Origin: Anaerolineales bacterium
GTDB taxonomy: Bacteria > Chloroflexota > Anaerolineae > Anaerolineales > Villigracilaceae
Length of the DNA stretch: 41,111 nt
Direction of reading: 5' to 3'
Assembly: GCA_016789345.1 (NCBI GenBank)
Contig: JAEURG010000207.1
Coordinates: 1 to 41,111 of the forward strand
Shown here one piece after another: positions 31,707 to 38,525 of this stretch. The position numbers and the translations under genes are program-made. Under the pieces are notes generated by a model. That model was not told the DNA's origin. It was given only the letters and a program-made list of their open reading frames with translations, and did not search any database. Within the stretch, counting starts at the first letter, position 1. Every line of letters starts with the position of its first letter.

Positions 31707-32933
31707 TTACTCGCAAGTAAACGCGCCGGGCGAGACATCTTTCGCCTGCACCCAGTTTTTCTCAAATTCTTGTAAATACAGTGCGGCAATTTCGGGGTTA
31801 TCTAAAATAATTACATTTTCTTCATTACTTGTATCCGCATTGCCAGAAAAATTTAGAGAGCCTGTAATCACAATGCTATTATCAATAATGATGATTTTGT
31901 GATGCAGAAAACTAGCGTTGCCATCTTGTCGTGCTGGCACATTGGCACACCAAAACGTTTTCAATTGTGAGGTGGTGTAATTGCTACCAAAAGTTTCAAA
32001 CACGCCTTTCACATCCAAACCTGCGCGGGCGCGCTCAACCATCGCAACGGCAAGCGGATTATCTGTAAAACTGAAAGCAAGAAAACGGATATTTACTTTC
32101 GCATCGCGCACAATTGCAATTAACTTGCTAACGGCTTTATCTTCCGACGAAAATAAAACTTGAATCGGTGTGTTGTTCAAAATTGCCCATTGCTGATTCA
32201 CAGTCGATGGCGCACGCGGACCAAACTGCCCCGTCCACAATTCTTCCCATTCACGTTCATAAATCATCGCAATTTCTGGCGAGTGAATCACAATCACATT
32301 ATTATTTTGTTTATAAATCCCATTGACCGTAATATTGGTTGAACCCGTCCATGTGATTTGTCTATCGAAAACCCAAAACTTATTGTGCATTAAAGCGGAA
32401 CGCCCTACATCGTCTTTGACTTCGATACCATTTTGCATTAATCGTGTGAATTGTCCGCGATTTGGTTCCGCGTCAATGCCTAGCCCGTTTTTGTCATCTG
32501 TCACCCAGCGGACATCTACGCCCCGGCTTTTGGCATTGATTAACGCGTCGGCTACGCGTGGCAAGTTAAACTCAAACGACGAGATATGAATACTAACCTG
32601 AGCATTATTGATAAATTGAATTAATTTTTCTTCAATTGAACCTGCTGGGTTATTTGGATTGCTCAAAGTTAATGGGTCTGTGAAGTACACTTCCCACCAT
32701 TGGCTCGGAGGAATTGGTGAAGGTATTTCAGTAACAGGGATAATAAATGGGTCAGTCGGTGACTCAACGACCACAATCGGCGTTTCAGTAACGGGGATGA
32801 TAAATGGTAGTGGCGTATCCGTTGGCGTTGAATAAAATGGAATTTGAGTTACAGGCGCGAGCGTGGGCAATTCCAGTGGTTCGCAAGCAACAAGCAATAC
32901 ACAAGCAATGAAAGTGGTAATAAGTTTTTTCAT
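31707..32933 (-). CDS. Phospholipase D-like (HKD family) lipoprotein
   Basis: A 408-residue extracellular lipoprotein. The signal peptide MKKLITTFIACVLLVACEP has lipobox LVAC. A linker rich in Pro/Thr contains two near-copies of FIIPVTE (~residues 40-75). Two PLD-type HKD motifs follow: MHNKFWVFD with GSTN near residue 185, and LHHKIIIIDN with GSLNFSGNAD near residue 350. Both His/Lys/Asp sets are intact, so a phosphodiesterase or nuclease activity outside the cell is likely. It follows fabD after a short hairpin. Confidence 0.92.
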   Translation of the reverse strand: MKKLITTFIACVLLVACEPLELPTLAPVTQIPFYSTPTDTPLPFIIPVTETPIVVVESPTDPFIIPVTEIPSPIPPSQWWEVYFTDPLTLSNPNNPAGSIEEKLIQFINNAQVSIHISSFEFNLPRVADALINAKSRGVDVRWVTDDKNGLGIDAEPNRGQFTRLMQNGIEVKDDVGRSALMHNKFWVFDRQITWTGSTNITVNGIYKQNNNVIVIHSPEIAMIYEREWEELWTGQFGPRAPSTVNQQWAILNNTPIQVLFSSEDKAVSKLIAIVRDAKVNIRFLAFSFTDNPLAVAMVERARAGLDVKGVFETFGSNYTTSQLKTFWCANVPARQDGNASFLHHKIIIIDNSIVITGSLNFSGNADTSNEENVIILDNPEIAALYLQEFEKNWVQAKDVSPGAFTCE

Positions 32934-32940
32934 AAATTAT

Positions 32941-32958
32941 CAAGTGGCAAGCCACTTG
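32941..32958. repeat. Short hairpin between fabD and the PLD-like gene
   Basis: CAAGTGGC and GCCACTTG form a perfect 8-bp stem with a 2-nt loop just after the fabD stop codon. No T-run follows, so it is more likely an mRNA 3' stabiliser than a terminator. Confidence 0.5.
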
Positions 32959-32966
32959 ACTCCAAA

Positions 32967-33908
32967 TTATTCCAACGCTGAAAAATCTTGCGGGTTGCCT
33001 AATGGATAATTTGTCGCTTCGGGTGCAATGCGTTTTACTAAGCCACCTAATACGGTTCCTGTACCAACTTCAACAAAAGTGTTGATTCCCATTTCAGACA
33101 TTTTCTTAATCGAATCCGTCCACTTGACACGTGACTGCATTTGAGACTTTACATCCGCCCGCGCTTCATCTGCTGTTTTGATAATGGATGCATTTACGTT
33201 TCCAACTACGGGGACAGTTGGGTTTACAAATTCAGCATTATCTACTGCTTGATTCCATTCTGCTTGAATTGAATCCATTAATGGGGAATGCGCCGCAATA
33301 GATACTGCCAACGGCAAAGCGCGTTTTGCACCAGCGGATTTTGCTAAAGTCATCGCACGTTCTACGGCTGGTTTTGCACCCGAAATCACCACTTGACCGG
33401 GACAATTATCATTGGCAACTTGCACAAGTTCATTATCTGTACTGGCTTCTGCGCAGACTTTATCTAATGTAGGAATATCCAAACCTAGTATTGCCGCCAT
33501 GCCACCGGGATTTAATTCGCCAGCACGTTTCATCAACTCGCCACGTGTTCGGACGAGGCGCAGACCATCCTCAAAAGAAAATGCGCCAGCCGCGCACAAA
33601 GCAGATAACTCGCCAAGAGAATGTCCTGCAACAGAAGCAGGTATCAAGTCAGGAAAAAGAAGCGAAAAAGTTCTGTAAGATGCAATCGAATGAATGAACA
33701 AGGCTGGTTGCGTGTTGACCGTATCATTAAGTTCATCTGCTGAACCGTTTATCATCAAGTTTGAAAGTGAAAATCCAAGAATTGAATCGGCTTCATCAAA
33801 AGTTTGTTTTGCAATGGGATAAGCCTCGCTAAGTTCTTTGCCCATGCCAACTGTTTGTGAGCCTTGCCCAGGAAAAATAAATGCTGTGGTTTGTGAGTTG
33901 AGTTTCAT
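32967..33908 (-). CDS. fabD: Malonyl-CoA:acyl carrier protein transacylase
   Basis: FabD loads malonyl groups onto acyl carrier protein for fatty acid synthesis. The 313 residues from ATG 33908 match the family: FIFPGQGSQ at the N-terminus, active-site Ser in AGHSLGE near residue 92, the Arg in VRTRGELMKRA, and active-site His in AAHSPLM. The upstream extension of the frame crosses the 69-bp repeat and is not used; GGAGAC lies just before the chosen ATG. rpmF lies upstream on the same strand, an order seen in bacterial rpmF-fab clusters, though here a terminator and a repeat separate them. Confidence 0.96.
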   Translation of the reverse strand: MKLNSQTTAFIFPGQGSQTVGMGKELSEAYPIAKQTFDEADSILGFSLSNLMINGSADELNDTVNTQPALFIHSIASYRTFSLLFPDLIPASVAGHSLGELSALCAAGAFSFEDGLRLVRTRGELMKRAGELNPGGMAAILGLDIPTLDKVCAEASTDNELVQVANDNCPGQVVISGAKPAVERAMTLAKSAGAKRALPLAVSIAAHSPLMDSIQAEWNQAVDNAEFVNPTVPVVGNVNASIIKTADEARADVKSQMQSRVKWTDSIKKMSEMGINTFVEVGTGTVLGGLVKRIAPEATNYPLGNPQDFSALE

Positions 33909-33935
33909 TATTGAGTCTCCATTAGAAAAACTTTT

Positions 33936-34004
33936 GCCACAGAGCACACAGAGTTCACTGAGATTTTTTGGGGCTTTCTCTGAGGTCTCTGTGACCTCTG
34001 TGGC
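33936..34004. repeat. 69-bp palindromic repeat, copy 3
   Basis: Same family and length as 4675-4743 and 14989-15057, in the orientation of the latter. It lies between the rpmF terminator and the fabD start, so the fabD promoter, if separate, must lie in or next to it. Confidence 0.9.
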
Positions 34005-34035
34005 TAATTTATTGCATTCGTACTCATTAAAACAC

Positions 34036-34064
34036 AAACGGGTCGTGAATGTCACGACCCGTTT
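34036..34064 (-). terminator. Intrinsic terminator of rpmF
   Basis: AACGGGTCGTGA and its complement form a perfect stem of 12-13 bp with a 3-nt loop, 13 bp after the rpmF stop. On the minus strand it runs into TTTGTGTTTT. Confidence 0.85.
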
Positions 34065-34077
34065 TATGACGACAAAA

Positions 34078-34275
34078 TTATTCGGACTTCTTTTCTTTTT
34101 TTACTTGCACAACTTCACGTCCTTTGAAATAACCGCAATTATCACAAACGGTGTGAGGCAGGCGTTTGCTTCCGCAGTTAGAACAAGTGACGAGATTGGA
34201 CAAAATCAACGCATCCTGTGAACGTCGGCGGTCACGGCGTCCTTTGGAATGTTTGCGCTTTGGATGTGGGGTCAT
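34078..34275 (-). CDS. rpmF: 50S ribosomal protein L32
   Basis: A 65-residue ribosomal protein. The N-terminus HPKRKHSKGRRDRRRSQDAL is characteristic, and the zinc-binding CSNCGSKRLPHTVCDNCG has both CxxC pairs, so this is the zinc-dependent (C+) form. The promoter (34360-34388) and terminator (34036-34064) are both clear, so it can be a monocistronic unit. A good Shine-Dalgarno (AAGGAGAAAG) precedes the ATG. Confidence 0.97.
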   Translation of the reverse strand: MTPHPKRKHSKGRRDRRRSQDALILSNLVTCSNCGSKRLPHTVCDNCGYFKGREVVQVKKEKKSE

Positions 34276-34299
34276 GAACTTTCTCCTTATTTACATGGC

Positions 34300-34327
34300 G
34301 TAGGGGCGAGGCATGCCTCGCCCCTAC
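34300..34327. repeat. 28-bp perfect palindrome in the rpmF leader
   Basis: GTAGGGGCGAGGCA is followed directly by its complement, with no loop. It lies between the rpmF promoter and start codon, so the mRNA leader would form a strong hairpin. The sequence is of a type that recurs between genes in many genomes. Confidence 0.85.
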
Positions 34328-34359
34328 AATGAATTTCAATTTTTGAATGAAGCGGGCTG

Positions 34360-34388
34360 ATTATATATGCGGGAGGCGGGTACGTCAA
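34360..34388 (-). promoter_or_regulatory. rpmF promoter
   Basis: TTGACG (34388-34383), a 17-nt spacer and TATAAT (34365-34360) are near consensus. The remaining sequence to 34542 shows a TATAAT at about 34515 facing the next plus-strand gene. Confidence 0.85.
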
Positions 34389-34542
34389 GCAGAATTATTT
34401 GGGATTTTTTAGTTCGCGTCATTTTCTCATTGGCAAAATATTGTTTCAAAAGCCTTTACTTTTCGTTAAACAAAATTTAAGCCGTGTTTACAAACTTTCT
34501 GAACAATAGAAGCGTATAATCAATAAAAGGAGTAAACATCTT

Positions 34543-34818
34543 ATGAGCATTTCTATTATTTTGATATGTGGTTTCCTATTGGTTGTAATGGTGGCTGTTG
34601 GAATTGGTATATATTTCTTCTATAACAATAATAGGCAAAATCAAGGTTCAGCAGATAATTCAGGCGGCGATACGAGTTCATCGGGCGTTTTGTTTTGGGG
34701 AAGTTCTGATACAGGTGGGGATAAAAATGATGATGGTGGCGGGTTTTGGGGCGGTGATAGCACCAGCGATTCGGGCGGCGACAGTGGAGGCGGAGATGGT
34801 GGCGGTGGTGGCGAATAA
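34543..34818 (+). CDS. Small membrane-anchored Gly/Asp-rich protein
   Basis: The 91 residues comprise one N-terminal transmembrane helix (residues ~3-28) and a low-complexity tail of Gly, Asp and Ser with two WG(G/S) motifs, ending in GGGGGE. I do not recognise a named family; similar short proteins with Gly-rich tails occur near secretion or surface systems, but no function is implied. An AAAGGAG lies 11 nt before ATG, a TATAAT lies at ~34515, and a hairpin terminator follows, so it is probably transcribed alone. Confidence 0.75.
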   Translation: MSISIILICGFLLVVMVAVGIGIYFFYNNNRQNQGSADNSGGDTSSSGVLFWGSSDTGGDKNDDGGGFWGGDSTSDSGGDSGGGDGGGGGE

Positions 34819-34888
34819 TCCCCTTTTCATTTCGGAAGTCAAGTTATAAATTTGGAGAATTAAAGATTGGAAGTTGCAGGTTAAAAGA

Positions 34889-34926
34889 AAAACTCGACGA
34901 GACGGGAGATGTCTGCGCCGAGTTTT
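34889..34926 (+). terminator. Hairpin terminator of the Gly-rich protein gene
   Basis: AAAACTCG and CGAGTTTT form the outer stem and AGAC/GTCT the inner stem. The T's of the right arm act as the U-tract. It lies 70 bp after the stop codon. The remaining sequence to 35073 is discussed under the immunity-like gene, whose frame continues into it. Confidence 0.6.
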
Positions 34927-35073
34927 GTTATGGGGTTGAGAAAATTTACTGCCTAGTTCGCTATACTATATTTCCAACTCTTTCCATTCATAATCCACCC
35001 AAATATGTACATCTCCTTGACCTGCCATAAGCAATTTCAAATACATAACACTTTTTCTCGGAGCCAGACATTC

Positions 35074-35604
35074 CTACTGTTCTGTAACAATCTCAGGATG
35101 GTAGTAGTCCCGTTCTATTGTTTCTTCCATTTTGATAACTTCCTCCTCACTTAAGGGAAAGTCCAAATTATTAAGATATCTTCGCAAACCTTGAACATCA
35201 ACTCGAGGGTTACGTTTCGCGACAGCATTTAGAATTGACTCTGCACTGACAAATTGTGTTAGCTCCTTGCGAAATCTAAAAACATCGTTACTGGTTAATA
35301 CTTTCTCAACCACATCATAGAGCTCACGCTCTGTGAGATTATTCAAGTCAAATGCTTGCAACTTCTTGTGCAATTCATTAGACTCAATAACCATATATTC
35401 TTTCTCCGCTAGTTGCAACAATCCATCTACGGTGACAGAGCCTCGTATCAAGCTAACAAAATAGTCAACATAATCTGCGCCATAGTAATTCTGCATGATT
35501 CTGTTGACGCCACAATTACAATAAAAGCCTGTCTCCTTCGCACTTCTCAGCCAAAATTCTTTTACCATTCCGCACTGACTACAATATTTCAGCACAACCT
35601 GCAT
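35074..35604 (-). CDS. Zinc-ribbon-containing protein next to a toxin-like gene, candidate immunity protein
   Basis: I do not recognise this 176-residue protein. Residues 8-32 hold CSQCG and CNCG, a probable zinc ribbon. The rest is helical and acidic (NLTERELYDVVEKVL; LSEEEVIKMEETIERD). It starts 8 bp after the toxin-like gene's stop, with the order expected for toxin then immunity. The frame continues past TAG 35076-35074 for 35 codons that look protein-like (GDVHIWVDYEWKELEI), so the C-terminus may have been cut by a nonsense mutation. A role as immunity protein is inferred from position only. Confidence 0.65.
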   Translation of the reverse strand: MQVVLKYCSQCGMVKEFWLRSAKETGFYCNCGVNRIMQNYYGADYVDYFVSLIRGSVTVDGLLQLAEKEYMVIESNELHKKLQAFDLNNLTERELYDVVEKVLTSNDVFRFRKELTQFVSAESILNAVAKRNPRVDVQGLRRYLNNLDFPLSEEEVIKMEETIERDYYHPEIVTEQ

Positions 35605-35612
35605 GAGAGCCT

Positions 35613-36326
35613 CTATTTCTTAAATCTCATAAAATATAGTTGCTTAATCCAAGAATCATCGCCAGTCCTATTATAGTGTAACCAAGAATTTCTGTATTGG
35701 TCAAACCAGTAATTTGTAATAAGAATATGCTTTTTTACAATATCTGTTGTTTCGTTGCCAAAGTCGTCGAAGGATGGCGCATTCCACTCATCCCAAGCCT
35801 GCCGATGATAATGAGGCATATGCCCCACGGCGTTTGGAAATTGTGTAACAACATTACCAGTTTTATCTAATCGTATTATTGACGAGTCGACATTATTAAC
35901 CCATACCTCAACATTTGCCCCATGACCCCAATAACCAAAATTCCATCCATTTATTTCAAGTGTTTTTTTGATCTGTGACAAAGATTTACCTTGCAATGGT
36001 GGTAGTTTTTGGGACTCAACTAAATTAGCTATTATTGGTGAGTATTCACCAGTGTAATACCCACTATGCCCCATTGATGGTGTAAATATATCATCTGAGA
36101 ACCGCAAAGCGTCATACGCATCATAAGCCTTAGACAACATCCCCAAGCCCGTCACACCTGGAATCATCAAGCCAACAGCATTGAGGTAGAAAGAGGCGTA
36201 GTCGCCATTTCTCAAGTCATTTGCCATAAAGGCAAAGTCAAGTACTGCATCTGGAGAGACTAAGATTATTGGAATCGCGGCGACGATAATCAATGGCTCG
36301 AGGGCAGGATGCCGCCCATTGCACAA
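35613..36326 (-). CDS. Polymorphic-toxin-like C-terminal fragment with pre-toxin region
   Basis: A 237-residue fragment whose start (TTG) and N-terminus are not native-looking. Residues ~10-70 form a hydrophobic stretch (IIVAAIPIILVSPDAVLDFAF; LNAVGLMIPGVTGLG) like the region preceding toxin domains in RHS/LXG polymorphic toxins. The C-terminal ~120 residues have GHGANVEVWVNNVDSS, IIRLDKTGNVV and HMPHYHRQ, a pattern of conserved His like some polymorphic-toxin nucleases, but I cannot assign the family. No RHS core DNA precedes it, so the delivery part is missing. A zinc-ribbon gene follows immediately and may be its immunity gene. Confidence 0.65.
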   Translation of the reverse strand: MCNGRHPALEPLIIVAAIPIILVSPDAVLDFAFMANDLRNGDYASFYLNAVGLMIPGVTGLGMLSKAYDAYDALRFSDDIFTPSMGHSGYYTGEYSPIIANLVESQKLPPLQGKSLSQIKKTLEINGWNFGYWGHGANVEVWVNNVDSSIIRLDKTGNVVTQFPNAVGHMPHYHRQAWDEWNAPSFDDFGNETTDIVKKHILITNYWFDQYRNSWLHYNRTGDDSWIKQLYFMRFKK

Positions 36327-36406
36327 TTTGACCGATAAATTTGGTCTAAGGTGCCCGTACAGGATATTTGGCTAAACTTTGGAAGTGGCTAGTCGTCTAT
36401 TAATAG

Positions 36407-36412
36407 TAAAAT
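36407..36412 (+). promoter_or_regulatory. -10 box for a probable leaderless phosphatase mRNA
   Basis: TAAAAT ends 6 nt before ATG 36419, and there is no Shine-Dalgarno. No convincing -35. Confidence 0.4.
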
Positions 36413-36418
36413 CAACGC

Positions 36419-37120
36419 ATGGAAGTTCAAATCGCAGTTGCAAAAGTCAACAAATATGCAGTTTCTGAAAGTGGAGATTCACTTGAAGTTGTCGAACGCC
36501 CCACTGGCGGATTATCTGTCGTTTTAGCAGACGGTCAAACATCAGGTAGAGGCGCGAAAGCAGTCTCTTTGTTGGTCGTTAGAAAAGTGATGGGGTTAAT
36601 CGCAGAAGGTGTGCGCGATGGTGCCGCCGCGAGAGCGGCATCTGATGCTTTGTTTGCAGATAAAGCAGGCAAAGTCACATGCACGTTGAATATTGCATCT
36701 GTTGATTTACACAGCAAAACAATTGTCTTAACCAGAAATAATCCCGCACCTATGTTTATTTGCCGTGGTGAAGAAATTGATGAACATAATCAAGAAAGTG
36801 TTTCATTGGGAACTTCACGCAATGTTCGCCCAGTTGTTACCGAAATTGGAATTGAAACAGGATTAACGATTGTTATTTTTAGTGATGGCATTTCACATGC
36901 AGGCGAACGCGTCGGCAGACCGATGAACGTGCATCAAGCGATACAATCTATGTTAGAAGACCAAGACCCAACTCCGCAACAACTTGCCGACTCGTTACTA
37001 GAACAAGCCGTGCGCCTCGATGACAACCGCCCAGCGGATGATATCAGTGTGTTGGTGTTAAAAGTTTCGCCGCGCACTAGTGACGATGTGCGACGTATGA
37101 CGGTTCGGCTTCCTATTTAA
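36419..37120 (+). CDS. SpoIIE/PP2C-family serine phosphatase
   Basis: A 233-residue single-domain phosphatase. Metal-binding Asp residues are visible in LADGQTSGRGA (residue ~38), FSDGISHAG (~160) and PADDISVLVL (~208), the order seen in SpoIIE/RsbU catalytic domains. There is no sensor domain and no membrane segment, so it probably works with a partner. It begins a compact plus-strand cluster: the TrkA-N membrane protein follows by 3 bp, and the later genes overlap. Its substrate is unknown; anti-sigma antagonists are usual for this family. Confidence 0.85.
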   Translation: MEVQIAVAKVNKYAVSESGDSLEVVERPTGGLSVVLADGQTSGRGAKAVSLLVVRKVMGLIAEGVRDGAAARAASDALFADKAGKVTCTLNIASVDLHSKTIVLTRNNPAPMFICRGEEIDEHNQESVSLGTSRNVRPVVTEIGIETGLTIVIFSDGISHAGERVGRPMNVHQAIQSMLEDQDPTPQQLADSLLEQAVRLDDNRPADDISVLVLKVSPRTSDDVRRMTVRLPI

Positions 37121-37123
37121 ATA

Positions 37124-38173
37124 ATGCGTAAAAACTTAAAACATATTTGGCGACATATTCAAGCATCTATTCGGGATACCAGAATTTTATTGCGTGAATT
37201 TCGTGCGCCATTATTTTGGTTTTCATTTGCAGTCATTGGTGGCGGATTTTTATATCATTACATCGCAATGATAGTAAATGAACCAGTCAATAGTGTAGCA
37301 GAGGCAATTTACATCGTTTTGATTGCCGCTTTTTTACAACCACCCAATCGAGACTTTCCGCTTCACATCGCCTTACAACTGTTTCATTTTTTTATGCCTT
37401 TGGTGGGCATTATTGCCTTAGCGCAAGGCTTGGCTGATTTTGGAAGTTTGTTATTTAATCGAAAATCCCGCAACAAGGAGTGGGAAATGGCAATCGCATC
37501 TACAATGAAAAATCATATTATCTTAATTGGCTTGGGGCATTTGGGCTATCGTGTGGCATTGAAGTTACATGAAATGGGCGAAAGCATTGCCGCCATTGAA
37601 CTTGACCCAAACGGTTCCTCTGTTAATACTGTCCGCGCGTGGGGTATTCCCGTCATTCATGAAGATGCCACTCGCCCTACTACCTTAGAGGCGGTCAATG
37701 TAAAAACAGCGCGAGCAATTATTATGGCAAGCCAGAACGATGCCATGAATTTACAAATCGCATTAAAAGCCAGAAGCCTAAACCCAAATATTCAAGTTGT
37801 CATCCGCATCTTTGATGATGATTTTGCTCATGCTTTGCAAGAACAATTTGGTTTCATTGCTTTAAGTGCCACCGAAATGGCGGCACCGGTCTTTGCCGCC
37901 GCCGCGGCTGGCGTAGATGTTACCAATCCTATTTCTATTGAAGGGCAATTGCTTGGCTTAGCACGTTTAACCATTTCAAAAAATGCGCCGTTTGCATCAA
38001 AAACAGTCGGCTATGTGGAAGATAAATACCGCCTCAATGTTGTTTTACATCGGCATGATAATCAATCCGAAATGCACCCAACCGATAAAACTGATTTACA
38101 CAATGGCGATGTGATTGCAGTGCTTGGCGGACCTGAGCAGTTAAATAAAATCCTGCATGATAATGGGCAATGA
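37124..38173 (+). CDS. Ion-channel-like membrane protein with TrkA-N NAD-binding domain, lacking a potassium filter
   Basis: A 349-residue protein. Residues ~30-115 have two transmembrane helices with a re-entrant-like segment between (EAIYIVLIAAFLQPPNRDF), the position of the pore loop in KtrB/MthK-type channels. However, the TVGYG-type filter is absent. Residues ~130-250 are a TrkA-N (RCK) Rossmann domain with LIGLGHLGYRVALKL, followed by a TrkA-C-like domain to ~345. It may conduct a different ion or be a sensor. It starts 3 bp after the phosphatase and overlaps the P-loop gene by 17 bp. Confidence 0.85.
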   Translation: MRKNLKHIWRHIQASIRDTRILLREFRAPLFWFSFAVIGGGFLYHYIAMIVNEPVNSVAEAIYIVLIAAFLQPPNRDFPLHIALQLFHFFMPLVGIIALAQGLADFGSLLFNRKSRNKEWEMAIASTMKNHIILIGLGHLGYRVALKLHEMGESIAAIELDPNGSSVNTVRAWGIPVIHEDATRPTTLEAVNVKTARAIIMASQNDAMNLQIALKARSLNPNIQVVIRIFDDDFAHALQEQFGFIALSATEMAAPVFAAAAAGVDVTNPISIEGQLLGLARLTISKNAPFASKTVGYVEDKYRLNVVLHRHDNQSEMHPTDKTDLHNGDVIAVLGGPEQLNKILHDNGQ

Positions 38174-38525
38174 CTCTAGTACTCTCTTAATTGGCATTGT
38201 TGGTCCGTGTGGTTCGGGCAAATCTACATTGCTGGCGGGGTTAGAAAAACACGGCTATCGTTGTCGGCATATTGCGCAAGAACATTCATACGTCAAACAA
38301 ATGTGGCAAATCATTACCAAACCCAATATCTTAATTTTTTTAGAATGTTCATTTGAAAATTGTACACAACGTAGAAAATTAAATTGGTTAATCAGCGATT
38401 ATGAAGAACAACAAAGAAGATTGAGGCATGCCCGCGAACATGCGGATTTAATTATAGATACAAACATTCATAACCCCGATGAAGTGCTTGATAATGCTTT
38501 GAAATTTTTAGAGAAAAGAAAATGA
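38157..38525 (+). CDS. Small P-loop NTP-binding protein
   Basis: A 122-residue protein (ATG 38157; ATG 38163 is equally possible). The Walker A motif is GIVGPCGSGKST near residue 15. The rest is short for a nucleoside or nucleotide kinase: ILIFLECSFENCTQRR, a LID-like basic region (YEEQQRRLRHAREHAD) and LIIDTN. It resembles dephospho-CoA or shikimate kinase-like proteins but lacks enough length to assign. It overlaps the channel-like gene by 17 bp and the peptidase gene by 4 bp (ATGA), so it is part of the operon. Confidence 0.75.
   Translation: MIMGNDSSTLLIGIVGPCGSGKSTLLAGLEKHGYRCRHIAQEHSYVKQMWQIITKPNILIFLECSFENCTQRRKLNWLISDYEEQQRRLRHAREHADLIIDTNIHNPDEVLDNALKFLEKRK

Noticed and set aside
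33909-34055. Longer N-terminus of FabD
   Set aside because: The extra residues are a translation of the 69-bp palindromic repeat and the rpmF terminator; homology starts at ATG 33908.
34861-35073. CRISPR array or tRNA in the intergenic regions
   Set aside because: No regularly spaced repeats and no cloverleaf were found in this or the other gaps; the repeats present are single palindromes.
17293-35076. Amber/ochre recoding, prompted by three in-frame stops (17293, 21684, 35074) and the MttB-family gene
   Set aside because: Stops of both types are used normally by many genes here (TAG ends pgl, the S9 peptidase, the kinase, the hydrolase and the MttB-family gene). The MttB-family gene itself has no internal TAG and there is no pyl gene. 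Decay or read error is simpler.
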